DNA from: Pseudonocardia cypriaca
Lineage (GTDB): Bacteria > Actinomycetota > Actinomycetes > Mycobacteriales > Pseudonocardiaceae
Direction: 5' to 3'
Assembly: GCF_006717045.1 (NCBI RefSeq)
Contig: NZ_VFPH01000002.1
Location: forward strand, 2,418,001 to 2,482,000
DNA length: 64,000 nucleotides
The notes under the pieces were generated by a model. It did no database searches and had not been told where the DNA came from. It saw only the letters and a list, made by a program, of their open reading frames with translations. Of this stretch, positions 1 through 7,143 are shown piece after piece; position 1 is the stretch's first letter, and each line of letters begins with the position of its first letter. The translations under genes were made by a program, and so were the position numbers.

Positions 1-453
1 CGCCGACGGGCCACCGTCGGCCGGGACCCCGACGAGCAGCACGAGACCGCAGAGCGCCAGCCCGACGGCGACGAGTCCGCGGCGGTCGGCGGAGCGCGGC
101 CGCGCGATCAGCACGAGCACCGGTGACGATCCGATGGTCACCAGCGTGGCCACGCTCACCGAGGTGAACGACACGGCCGTGAAGTACGCGACCTGGAACA
201 GGGCCGCCAGCGCTCCGACGGCGGCGATGCGGGCCCACGCGGTTCTCGACCGCGGCAGGGGCGCCCCCTTGACCAGGAGATACGCGACGAGGAGCAGGCC
301 GCCGACGGCCAGCCGGTAGGTCGCGACCGCAGCCGCGGAGAGCCCGGTGGCATCACCGAGCATGCGGCCGAACAGGCCGCCGGTCCCCCAGAGGATCCCG
401 GCGGCGACGAGGAAGGACACCCCGGAGGACGGGGTGGTGCGAACGATGGACAC
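1..453 (-). CDS. EamA/DMT-family membrane transporter (3' end outside window)
   Basis: Only the first 151 codons are inside the window; the gene runs off the left edge. The reading starts at a GTG at 453 with AGGAG 11 bases upstream. The protein opens with a hydrophobic stretch containing the family-typical ILWGTGGLFGR near residues 20-30. About five membrane segments follow (roughly 12-31, 42-60, 75-95, 97-115 and 125-143). This is the first EamA half of a ten-helix drug/metabolite transporter, usually an exporter of small metabolites or amino acids at the cytoplasmic membrane. The substrate cannot be told. A 13-codon leader peptide and a GC-rich hairpin lie directly upstream and may regulate it. 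The family call is secure; direction of transport is inference. Confidence 0.8.
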   Translation of the reverse strand, partial: MSIVRTTPSSGVSFLVAAGILWGTGGLFGRMLGDATGLSAAAVATYRLAVGGLLLVAYLLVKGAPLPRSRTAWARIAAVGALAALFQVAYFTAVSFTSVSVATLVTIGSSPVLVLIARPRSADRRGLVAVGLALCGLVLLVGVPADGGPSA

Positions 454-520
454 GGGTGCACGCGCTCCTGCGACGTAGGAAAGGGGTCGCTGAAGCGGGG
501 CCGATCAGGCCCGGGAAGAT

Positions 521-539
521 CCGCCCGCCTGGCGGGCGG
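521..539 (-). promoter_or_regulatory. GC-rich hairpin between leader peptide and EamA gene
   Basis: CCGCCCGCC (521-529) pairs with GGCGGGCGG (531-539), a very tight perfect hairpin. On the minus strand it lies after the stop codon of the leader peptide (557-598) and before the EamA start at 453. The position suits an attenuator or a translation-coupled structure, but no U-tract follows, so an intrinsic terminator is not clearly supported. Confidence 0.4.
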
Positions 540-556
540 CGACGTGGACGGCCCCG

Positions 557-598
557 CTAGGAGTGGGGCGGCGGGGTGATCGGGTACATCCGGTGCAC
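557..598 (-). CDS. putative 13-residue leader peptide upstream of EamA gene
   Basis: A GTG at 598 opens a 13-codon frame reading MHRMYPITPPPHS, ending in TAG at 557. A -10-like TAGGGT (605-610, minus strand) lies exactly six bases before the GTG, so the transcript would be leaderless and begin with this codon. The peptide contains Pro-Pro-Pro, a motif known to slow ribosomes without EF-P. A hairpin and then the EamA gene follow on the same strand. This suggests a regulatory upstream ORF rather than a working protein. It is short enough to arise by chance; conservation in relatives would decide. Confidence 0.35.
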   Translation of the reverse strand: MHRMYPITPPPHS

Positions 599-620
599 GC
601 CCCCACCCTACCGGCCGTGC

Positions 621-1229
621 TCAGGGCTGAATCGGGGCGAGCGCCCGCCGCCAGTGCTCGGTGACCGACCGCCGCAACCGTTCGGTGTCGGCGGCCCCCG
701 GATCGAGCAGCCGTTGCAGCCCGATCCCGCGGAGCTGCCCGACGATCGCGACGGCGACCTCCTCGGGCACGGCATCGGGGTGGATGGTGCCGTCGCTCGT
801 TCCGGCTGCGACGTCCTCGCGCAGGTCGGCGCGGAACGCCTCGTCCCGCTCGCGGAAGATCGGGGCGAGCTCCGACGCGGTCGCGGCCTCCGCCCACAGC
901 AGGAGGAACGCCCGGTTCAGCACGCCCACCTCGCCGAGCGCCCCGATGTACCCGTCGATCAGCCGCAGGAGCCGTTCCCGACCGGGTGGCAGATCGGCCA
1001 GCCCGGGCACGAACCCGGTCTGGGTCGTACGCGCGAGGCGTTCCAGGAGCGCCTGCTTGGACCCGAAGTGGTGGCTCACGAGCCCCCGGCTGTATCCGGC
1101 CCGCTCGCTGACGCGGGCCAGCGTCAGCGAGCGCACGCCCTGTTCCACGACCAGTTCGGCGGCGGCGTGGAGCAACGCGGCCTCGGCCTGGTCACGGCGC
1201 TGCTTCTGGGTGCGGCGGGCGGTGGTCAC
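621..1229 (-). CDS. TetR/AcrR-family transcriptional regulator
   Basis: The protein is 202 residues from a GTG at 1229. A TTG six codons upstream (1247) is possible, but it lies inside the promoter spacer. A TetR helix-turn-helix is visible at about residues 36-65, with the hallmark GYSRGLVSHHFGSKQALLERL segment; in classic members the F/Y before GSK contacts DNA. The C-terminal part is the variable ligand-binding domain. The gene is divergent from the DUF1330 gene at 1307, and the shared 77-base region holds an imperfect palindrome, so it probably controls itself and that neighbour. The inducer is unknown. Confidence 0.88.
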   Translation of the reverse strand: MTTARRTQKQRRDQAEAALLHAAAELVVEQGVRSLTLARVSERAGYSRGLVSHHFGSKQALLERLARTTQTGFVPGLADLPPGRERLLRLIDGYIGALGEVGVLNRAFLLLWAEAATASELAPIFRERDEAFRADLREDVAAGTSDGTIHPDAVPEEVAVAIVGQLRGIGLQRLLDPGAADTERLRRSVTEHWRRALAPIQP

Positions 1230-1235
1230 GATGCG

Positions 1236-1264
1236 AGCATACAACAAACTGGTCGTTCAGCCAA
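1236..1264 (-). promoter_or_regulatory. tetR promoter with overlapping candidate operator
   Basis: On the minus strand TTGGCT (1259-1264), a 17-base spacer and TATGCT (1236-1241) form a good sigma-70-type promoter. The GTG of the TetR gene starts six bases after the -10 box, so the mRNA is probably leaderless. The spacer contains AACAAACTGGTCGTT (1243-1257), an imperfect palindrome with 10 of 15 symmetric positions, which is the likely TetR operator. Confidence 0.5.
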
Positions 1265-1306
1265 CAAGTGTGCAATGCTGGGGTGGTTGCCGACGAGGAG
1301 GATCCG

Positions 1307-1681
1307 ATGATCGAAGTGGATGAGCGCGCCGTGGATGCCATGCTGGCCGAGGACCCGGGTGGTCCCGTCGTGATGCTGAACCTGCTGCGGTTCCGCCCGG
1401 ACGGCGGCCGGGACAGCTACCGGCGCTACGCCGAGGCGCTCGGCCCGGCGATCAACGCCCGGTACGGGGTGCAGGTGGAGTACCTGGGTGACGCGGGGCG
1501 CGCGCTGGTGGCCGAGGACGGGCAGGCCTGGGACATGGTCCTGCTGGTCCGCTACCCGAGCCGCCAGGCGTTCGCCGACATGCTGCGCGACCCCGAGTAC
1601 CGCACGGCGTCCCGGTTGCGCAGCGAGGCGCTGGTGGAGTCGGTCCTGCAGCCGACGGTGCCGCTGAGCGGCCTGGTCTGA
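1307..1681 (+). CDS. DUF1330-family protein
   Basis: The ATG at 1307 is preceded by GAGGAGG and gives a 124-residue protein; an in-frame ATG at 1268 lacks a ribosome site. The fold is an alpha/beta-barrel dimer type, shown by the VVMLNLLRFRPDGG strand near residue 20, the Y-x-x-Y-A-E-A-L helix, and the C-terminal half with YPSRQAFADMLRDPEY (about residue 85) typical of DUF1330. No catalytic function is established for the family. Its divergent partner is the TetR gene at 621-1229, which likely represses it. It ends three bases before the stop of the convergent methyltransferase gene. Confidence 0.75.
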   Translation: MIEVDERAVDAMLAEDPGGPVVMLNLLRFRPDGGRDSYRRYAEALGPAINARYGVQVEYLGDAGRALVAEDGQAWDMVLLVRYPSRQAFADMLRDPEYRTASRLRSEALVESVLQPTVPLSGLV

Positions 1682-1684
1682 GCC

Positions 1685-2518
1685 TCAGGCAGGCGGCTTC
1701 GTCATGTCGATGCCTTCGGCCGGTGTGATCGCTTCCGGGTCGATGTCCGCCGCGGCGGCAGGGGCGGCCGTGGCAGCAGTCGGGTCGGGCGGTCGCCTGC
1801 CGAGGAACGTGTGCACGATGTGCTGCTGCCAGCCCGGGACCGTCTGCACCCGGATGTCCTCGAAGCCGGCCGAGATGAGGCGCCCGGTGAGGGCCTTGAT
1901 GCCGTCGAACTGCAGCGCGCTGCGCCACAGGTAGCGGTAGAGGTCGGTGGAGCCGGCGCGGATTCGCGCCATGGGGATGATCACGCCCCAGCAGACCATC
2001 GTCCAGACGACGCGGCTGCGCAGCGAGTCGCGCACGGAGTACTCGTGGATCGCGAGCGGTGCGCCGGGACGCAGGAGCCGGTGGAACTGGCGCAGCGCGG
2101 CGTCCTGGTGCACCAGGTTGCGCAGGATGTACGCGGCGAGGATCCCGTCGAACGGCCCCACGATGCCGCTCATCGCCAGGTTCTCGGCGTTTCCGTGCAC
2201 GAACCGGACCGTGCGCGGCCACGTCTTGCGGTGCGCCTGCGCGAGCATCTCGGCCGACGCGTCGACGGCGATGATCTCCGCCTCGGGGGCGGCGTCGAGC
2301 AGGGCGGCGGTGGAGGCGCCGGTACCGCATCCGACGTCGAGCAGCCGCAGGCCGCGGCCCCGGTTCGGTATGCCCATCCGCTTGGCGGTCAGCCGCAGAT
2401 GCGCGTGGTAGCCGGGGTTGGAGCCGACGAGCTTGTCGTAGGTGCGCGCGTGGGCGTCGAACGAGCGCGCGACCCCGCCTCGCTCGATCGGACCTGGCTT
2501 CGGAGGCACACCCCGCAT
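1685..2518 (-). CDS. class I SAM-dependent methyltransferase (UbiE-like)
   Basis: This is a 277-residue protein from an ATG at 2518; CAGATT seven bases upstream could serve as a leaderless -10 box. Motif I of SAM binding, LLDVGCGTGAS, is at residues 59-69. Acidic motif II (IIAVDAS) and a downstream GPFDGILAAYILRNL segment follow the UbiE/MenG pattern. The C-terminal 45 residues are Ala/Pro-rich and outside the fold. The substrate is unknown. Similarity to quinone methyltransferases is at superfamily level only, so a menaquinone role is not claimed. It is divergent from the phosphoesterase at 2567. Confidence 0.75.
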   Translation of the reverse strand: MRGVPPKPGPIERGGVARSFDAHARTYDKLVGSNPGYHAHLRLTAKRMGIPNRGRGLRLLDVGCGTGASTAALLDAAPEAEIIAVDASAEMLAQAHRKTWPRTVRFVHGNAENLAMSGIVGPFDGILAAYILRNLVHQDAALRQFHRLLRPGAPLAIHEYSVRDSLRSRVVWTMVCWGVIIPMARIRAGSTDLYRYLWRSALQFDGIKALTGRLISAGFEDIRVQTVPGWQQHIVHTFLGRRPPDPTAATAAPAAAADIDPEAITPAEGIDMTKPPA

Positions 2519-2566
2519 CCTGGCAAATCTGCGCCCCCACGTCGCGGTACCCGTAGGCTGAACGGG

Positions 2567-3214
2567 ATGGTCCGCGCCCTTGCCGTCAGCGACGAGGTCG
2601 AGGCCGCACTCTGCGCAGGCGCGGCCGGGCGACTGGGTGTCGGTCTCGTCATCGCGGCCGGTGACCTGCCGTTCGACTACCTGGCCGAGCTCTGCGACCA
2701 GGTCGACCGCCCCGGCGTGCTCGTCCCCGGTAACCACGACCCCGACATCTCGGGCTACTCGCAGCGAGCCGGGATGTGGCTGCGCGCCGGGTTGCCGGCG
2801 CGCTGGCCGGGCCCCGCGGGTTTCGTCGACGCCGACGGCCGCGTGGTCGACGTCGCCGGGGTGCGCGTGGCCGGCCTCGGCGGCTGCGTGCGCTACCGGC
2901 CCGGACCGAACCAGTGGACCCAGGCCCAGCAGGCCCGCCGGGCCCGGCGGCTGGTGCGGGCCGCGCGGCGGCGCACCCGGGCCGACGGCAGACCGGTGGA
3001 CGTGCTGCTCACGCACGCCCCGCCGCGCCACTGCGGCGACCGCCCCGACCCGCCGCACCACGGGTTCGAGTGCCTGCACGACGTGGTCGCGGCGCTGCGT
3101 CCGCGCCTGCTCGTGCACGGCCACATCCACCCGTACGGCGAGCGTGTCCCGGACCGGATGATCGGGAACACCCGCGTGGTGAACGTCGTGGGCCGAAAGC
3201 TGCTGGAGCTGTAG
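2567..3214 (+). CDS. metallophosphoesterase (calcineurin-like fold)
   Basis: The 215-residue protein starts at ATG 2567, seven bases after a TAGGCT box, so it is probably leaderless. Metal-binding blocks of calcineurin-like phosphoesterases are present: GDLPFDYL (about 33), PGNHDPD (about 56), a late LLTHAPP and GHIHPYG near residue 190. The first block is unusual: where most members have D-x-H, this one reads AVSDEVEA, keeping the Asp but not the His. It may be a phosphodiesterase acting on a nucleotide or phospholipid; the substrate is unknown. The next gene starts five bases after its stop, so the two are likely co-transcribed. Confidence 0.75.
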   Translation: MVRALAVSDEVEAALCAGAAGRLGVGLVIAAGDLPFDYLAELCDQVDRPGVLVPGNHDPDISGYSQRAGMWLRAGLPARWPGPAGFVDADGRVVDVAGVRVAGLGGCVRYRPGPNQWTQAQQARRARRLVRAARRRTRADGRPVDVLLTHAPPRHCGDRPDPPHHGFECLHDVVAALRPRLLVHGHIHPYGERVPDRMIGNTRVVNVVGRKLLEL

Positions 3215-3219
3215 CCGCG

Positions 3220-4062
3220 ATGGCGGACACGGGGTTCCCCAACGTCGATGCGGAGCACGACTTCCTGCGAGCCCGCCGCAAGGAGGTGCTCTCGCGGCTG
3301 GCGGCGTGGCTGCGCCGCGAGCCGGACGACATCTCGGAGGTCCTGCCGTTCGACGAGGTCGTGTCCGCGCTCGGCCGCACGGGCGAGAGGCGGCTCGGGC
3401 TGCAGGTCATCCCGCTCGACTCGATCGTGGGCAGCGTCGACCGCACCCGCGACTTCGACCGCTGGTTCCGCCCGCGATCCGGCCGCAGCCGGGAGCGGTG
3501 GGAGCGGCTGGCAAGGGCGCAGCGCCGCGGCGAGGCGATCCCGCCGATCGACGTCTACCGCGTGGGCGAGCTGCACTTCGTCAAGGACGGACACCACCGG
3601 GTCTCGGTGGCGCACGCGCTCGGCTTCCGCTCGATCGACGCCTTCGTCACGGAGGTCACCACGAAGATCGACGCCACCGGCATCTCCCGGCGGGGCGACC
3701 TCATCACCAAGGACCTGCGCCGGGTGTTCCTCGACCGGGTGCCGCTGCCCGGGCCCGCGCTCGCGACCATCCTCGTGACGACCGCGTGGTCGTACGCGCT
3801 GCTCAGCGAGGAGGTGGAGGCGTGGGGCTTCCGGCTCATGCAGCAGGAGCGCCGCTTCCTCGACCGCGAGACGGTGGCCCGGCGCTGGTACGCGGAGGAG
3901 TACCGCCCCGTGGTGCGGATGCTCGCCCAGGCCGACCTGATCGGCGAGCGCACCGAGGCCGAGGCGTACCTGCACCTGGCCGGCCAGCGGTACAAGCTGA
4001 TGCGCACCCACCGCTGGGACGACGAGGTGATCGAGCGCCTGCGCTCCGACAAGGACGACTGA
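3220..4062 (+). CDS. ParB/Srx-fold nuclease-like domain protein
   Basis: A 280-residue protein from ATG 3220, immediately downstream of the phosphoesterase. Residues about 60-150 carry a ParB-like N-terminal domain: LQVIPLDSIVGSVDR, an intermediate IPPIDVYRVGELHFVKDGHHRVSVA, where DGHHR is the ParB/sulfiredoxin-like nucleotide-binding signature. There is no ParB helix-turn-helix region, so it is not a partition protein. The C-terminal half (from about 175) is helical with many charged residues and is of unknown role. ParB-like domains can bind CTP or ATP; whether this one does is inference. It ends at a strong hairpin shared with the convergent sugC gene. Confidence 0.65.
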   Translation: MADTGFPNVDAEHDFLRARRKEVLSRLAAWLRREPDDISEVLPFDEVVSALGRTGERRLGLQVIPLDSIVGSVDRTRDFDRWFRPRSGRSRERWERLARAQRRGEAIPPIDVYRVGELHFVKDGHHRVSVAHALGFRSIDAFVTEVTTKIDATGISRRGDLITKDLRRVFLDRVPLPGPALATILVTTAWSYALLSEEVEAWGFRLMQQERRFLDRETVARRWYAEEYRPVVRMLAQADLIGERTEAEAYLHLAGQRYKLMRTHRWDDEVIERLRSDKDD

Positions 4063-4075
4063 CTGCGAACGTCGG

Positions 4076-4118
4076 CGAGGTGGCTCCACCGGCGTGCTGT
4101 GCCGGCGGAGCCACCTCG
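4076..4118. terminator. bidirectional hairpin terminator
   Basis: An 18-base left arm (4076-4093, beginning CGAGGTGGCTCC) pairs with 4101-4118 with one G-T type mismatch and a seven-base loop. It lies between the convergent ParB-like gene and sugC, and so can serve both strands. Confidence 0.65.
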
Positions 4119-4132
4119 CTGTCACACCGGTC

Positions 4133-5338
4133 CTAGCCCGCCGCGACGGGGGTGCTCTCGCGGGTGGTCAGGTTCTTCCCGCTCGCCGGTTCGAACACCT
4201 GGATCTTGCCGGTGTCGACCCACACCTCGGAGCGCTCACCCTGACGCACGCCGGACTCCGCCGACAGGCGGGTGACCAGCGTGCCCGAGTCGCCGCCGGG
4301 CACGTCCGCCGTGCCGGCGTCGGCGGCCAGGTCGGCCAGGTCGTCGGACATGGCCTGCTCGCCCTCCACGCTGAAGTAGGCGAACTTGTCCGAGCCCATC
4401 GACTCCAGCACGTCGACCTGTGCGGTGAACACAGCGCCCCGGGACTTCTGTTGCTCCTCCACGAGCGTGGCGTCCTCGAAGTGCTCCGGCCGGATGCCGA
4501 TGATCACTTCGCGGGGCGCGTTGCCCGCCTCGAGGGTGCGGCGCAGCTCGTCGGTGATCGGCAGGTCCCCCAGCGGGGTGCGGAACACGCCCTCCTCCGC
4601 CTTCGCGGGCAGGAAGTTCATGGCGGGCGAGCCGATGAACCCGGCGACGAAGAGGTTGGCCGGGGTGTCGTAGAGCACCTGCGGGGAGCCGATCTGCTGG
4701 ATCTTCCCGCCGCGCATGACGACGATCCGGTCGCCGAGCGTCATCGCCTCGGTCTGGTCGTGGGTGACGTAGACCGTGGTGGTCTGGAGGCGGTGCTGCA
4801 GCTTCGAGACCATCGTGCGCATCTGCACGCGCAGCTTGGCGTCGAGGTTGGACAGCGGCTCGTCCATGAGGAACGCCTTCGGGCTGCGGACGATCGCACG
4901 GCCCATCGCCACCCGCTGCCGCTGGCCGCCGGACATGTTGGCGGGCTTGCGGTCCAGGTGGTGGGTGAGGTCGAGGATCTGCGCGGCCTCCTCGACCTTG
5001 CGGTTGATCTCCGCCTTGTCGACCTTGGCGAGCTTGAGCGGGAAGCCCATGTTCTCGCGCACCGTCATGTGCGGGTAGAGCGCGTAGGACTGGAACACCA
5101 TCGCGATGTCGCGGTCCTTCGGCGCCTTCTCGTTGACGCGCTCGCCGCCGATGCGCAGCTCACCGTCGGAGATGTCCTCGAGCCCGGCGATCATGTTGAG
5201 CGTGGTCGACTTCCCGCACCCGGACGGGCCGACCAGGATGATGAACTCGCCGTCGGCGATCTCGAACGTGGCGTTGTCGACGCCGATCGTTCCGTCGGGG
5301 TAGCGCTTGGTGATGTGGTCCAGGACGATGTCAGCCAC
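4133..5338 (-). CDS. sugC: trehalose-type sugar ABC transporter ATPase (UgpC/MalK family)
   Basis: A 401-residue ATPase. Walker A is GPSGCGKST at residues 37-45, the signature is MSGGQRQRVAMGRA near 136, Walker B is AFLMDEPLSNLDA near 157, and the switch His is in VTHDQTEAMTLGD. A MalK-type regulatory TOBE region follows (about 240-400), matching the usual length. It is the last gene of the lpqY-sugA-sugB-sugC operon, starting (GTG) four bases after sugB. It would energise uptake of trehalose or a related disaccharide at the membrane. The symbol rests on operon order and on the position next to the Rv1229-Rv1234-type neighbours. Confidence 0.88.
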   Translation of the reverse strand: MADIVLDHITKRYPDGTIGVDNATFEIADGEFIILVGPSGCGKSTTLNMIAGLEDISDGELRIGGERVNEKAPKDRDIAMVFQSYALYPHMTVRENMGFPLKLAKVDKAEINRKVEEAAQILDLTHHLDRKPANMSGGQRQRVAMGRAIVRSPKAFLMDEPLSNLDAKLRVQMRTMVSKLQHRLQTTTVYVTHDQTEAMTLGDRIVVMRGGKIQQIGSPQVLYDTPANLFVAGFIGSPAMNFLPAKAEEGVFRTPLGDLPITDELRRTLEAGNAPREVIIGIRPEHFEDATLVEEQQKSRGAVFTAQVDVLESMGSDKFAYFSVEGEQAMSDDLADLAADAGTADVPGGDSGTLVTRLSAESGVRQGERSEVWVDTGKIQVFEPASGKNLTTRESTPVAAG

Positions 5339-5342
5339 TTTC

Positions 5343-6179
5343 TCAGCCCTTCACTGCGCCGGAGGTCAGACCGGCGACGATGCGCCGCTGGAAGAAGAAC
5401 ACGAAGATGATGATCGGGATCGTGAGCAGCACCGCGGCCGCCGCGATCGAGCCGGTCGGCTCGGCGAACTCGCTGGCCCCGGTGAAGTTCGCGATCGCGA
5501 CGGTGGCCGTCTGCGAGCGTTCGGTGGAGGTCAGCGAGAGTGCGAACAGGAAGTCGTTCCAGCAGAAGATGAACACCAGGATGGCGGTGGTGAACACGCC
5601 GGGCGCGGCGAGCGGCACGATCACCGACCGGAACGCCTGCAGCGGGGTGGCACCGTCCATCTTGGCGGCCTTCTCCAGCTCCCACGGGATCTCGCGGAAG
5701 AACGCCGAGAGCGTGTAGATCGCCAGCGGCAGCGAGAACGTGATGTAGGGCAGGATCAGGCCGGGCCACGTGTCGAACAGGCCGATGGCCCGTTCGATGT
5801 CGAACAGCGGGCTCACCAGCGAGATCGGCGGGAACATCGCGATCAGCAGCGAGATGCCCACGAGCAGGCCCTTGCCGGGGAACCGCAGCCGGGCGATCGC
5901 GTACGCCGCCATCGTGCCGATCACGACGGCGAGCACGGTTGCGATGATCGCGATGCCGATCGAGTTGATCAGCGCGCTGGTGAACAGCGAGACCCCGAAC
6001 ACCTGGGCGTAGTTCTCGAGCGTCCATTCCCGCGGGATGAAGTTGCCGTCGGTGATGGTGCTCGCCGGCTTGAACGACAGGCTGAGGATCCACAGCACCG
6101 GGACGAGCGCGTAGATCAGCACCAGCGTGTTGGCCACGGCCCACTTGCTCTTCGCGGCTCCGGTCGTCGCGACGGCCAT
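5343..6179 (-). CDS. sugB: sugar ABC transporter permease SugB (MalG type)
   Basis: A 278-residue inner-membrane permease with six predicted helices. The cytoplasmic EAA loop is seen near residues 180-200 (IPWELEKAAKMDGATPLQAF), which docks on the ATPase. The start at ATG 6179 follows the sugA stop by one base. Together with SugA it forms the transmembrane pore for a disaccharide. The short MAVATTGAAKSK N-terminus and C-terminal GLTSGAVKG are family-typical. Confidence 0.88.
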   Translation of the reverse strand: MAVATTGAAKSKWAVANTLVLIYALVPVLWILSLSFKPASTITDGNFIPREWTLENYAQVFGVSLFTSALINSIGIAIIATVLAVVIGTMAAYAIARLRFPGKGLLVGISLLIAMFPPISLVSPLFDIERAIGLFDTWPGLILPYITFSLPLAIYTLSAFFREIPWELEKAAKMDGATPLQAFRSVIVPLAAPGVFTTAILVFIFCWNDFLFALSLTSTERSQTATVAIANFTGASEFAEPTGSIAAAAVLLTIPIIIFVFFFQRRIVAGLTSGAVKG

Positions 6180-6180
6180 G

Positions 6181-7143
6181 TCAGCGCCTCCCCTCGGTGT
6201 CCGAGCCCGGCGCGGCCGCGCCGAACAACTTGATGAAGACGAAAGCGATCAGCCCGACGGAGATGAAGATCAGCACGCTGATCGCCGACCCGATTCCGAG
6301 GTTGAACGCCCGGAACAGGTTGTTGTAACCCAGCATCGAGACCGATCCGGTGCCGTTCGAGCCACCGGTGAGGATGTAGATGTTGTCGAAGATGCGGAAC
6401 GCGTCCAGCGTGCGGAAGAGCAGCGCCACGAGGATCGCGGGCTTCATCATCGGCAGGATGATCTGCGTGAGCCGCTCCCACGGCCCGGCACCGTCCACCT
6501 GGGCCGCCTTGAGCAGGTCGTCCGGCACGAGCGCGAGCCCGGCCAGCAGGAGGAGCGCCATGAACGGCGTGGTCTTCCAGACCTCGGCGATGATGATCAG
6601 CACGATCGACGCCGCCTGGTCGGTGAGCGGCGCGCTCCCCGCCGGGAGCATGTTGGCCAGGTAGCCGGTCTCCGGCGTCCAGGCGAACTGCCAGCTGAAG
6701 GCCGCGACGACGGTGACGATCCCGTACGGGATGAGCACGACGGTGCGGGTGAGCCCGCGGCCGATGATCGTGCGGTGCATGACCAGCGCGAGCGCCAGGC
6801 CGAGCACGAACTCGATCGCCACCGAGATCACGGTGATGAGCAACGTGATGCCGAACGCCGACCACCAGTACCCCGACGAGAGCACCGCGACGTAGTTCGA
6901 CAGGCCCGCGAACGCCCGGTCGGCCGGGAAGCGCAGGTCGTAGCGTTGCAGCGACAGCCAGAGGGCGTAGCCGATGGGGTAGGCCGTGACCGCGACCATG
7001 ATGATCACGGCCGGGGCGCAGAGCAGGAACGCCAGCTTCCGCTCGGCGCGCGCCCCCTCCGACAGGGGAGGCTTGCCCCGGTGCTTCGGCGCCGCCGCCG
7101 AGGTCTCGACCTCGGCGGCCGGAGCCGTGCTCGAAGCGGTCAT
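6181..7143 (-). CDS. sugA: sugar ABC transporter permease SugA (MalF type)
   Basis: A 320-residue permease from ATG 7143, overlapping the lpqY stop by one base (TGATG). After a 40-residue Ala/Pro-rich cytoplasmic N-terminus come six helices. The EAA loop is visible near residue 225 (DDLLKAAQVDGAGPWERL). It pairs with SugB in the importer. The actinobacterial disaccharide permease context (lipoprotein gene directly upstream, two permeases, MalK-like ATPase) supports the assignment; sugar specificity is inferred. Confidence 0.87.
   Translation of the reverse strand: MTASSTAPAAEVETSAAAPKHRGKPPLSEGARAERKLAFLLCAPAVIIMVAVTAYPIGYALWLSLQRYDLRFPADRAFAGLSNYVAVLSSGYWWSAFGITLLITVISVAIEFVLGLALALVMHRTIIGRGLTRTVVLIPYGIVTVVAAFSWQFAWTPETGYLANMLPAGSAPLTDQAASIVLIIIAEVWKTTPFMALLLLAGLALVPDDLLKAAQVDGAGPWERLTQIILPMMKPAILVALLFRTLDAFRIFDNIYILTGGSNGTGSVSMLGYNNLFRAFNLGIGSAISVLIFISVGLIAFVFIKLFGAAAPGSDTEGRR

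Noticed and set aside
1245..1247. TTG as start of the TetR gene
   Set aside because: It lies in the spacer of the gene's own promoter; the GTG at 1229 fits a leaderless transcript.
1685..2518. Menaquinone methyltransferase MenG/UbiE
   Set aside because: Similarity is only to the general class I fold; no quinone gene is near and the C-terminal tail differs.
4094..5410. Open frame of 438 codons antisense to sugC
   Set aside because: It is the mirror of a clear ABC ATPase and shows no motif.
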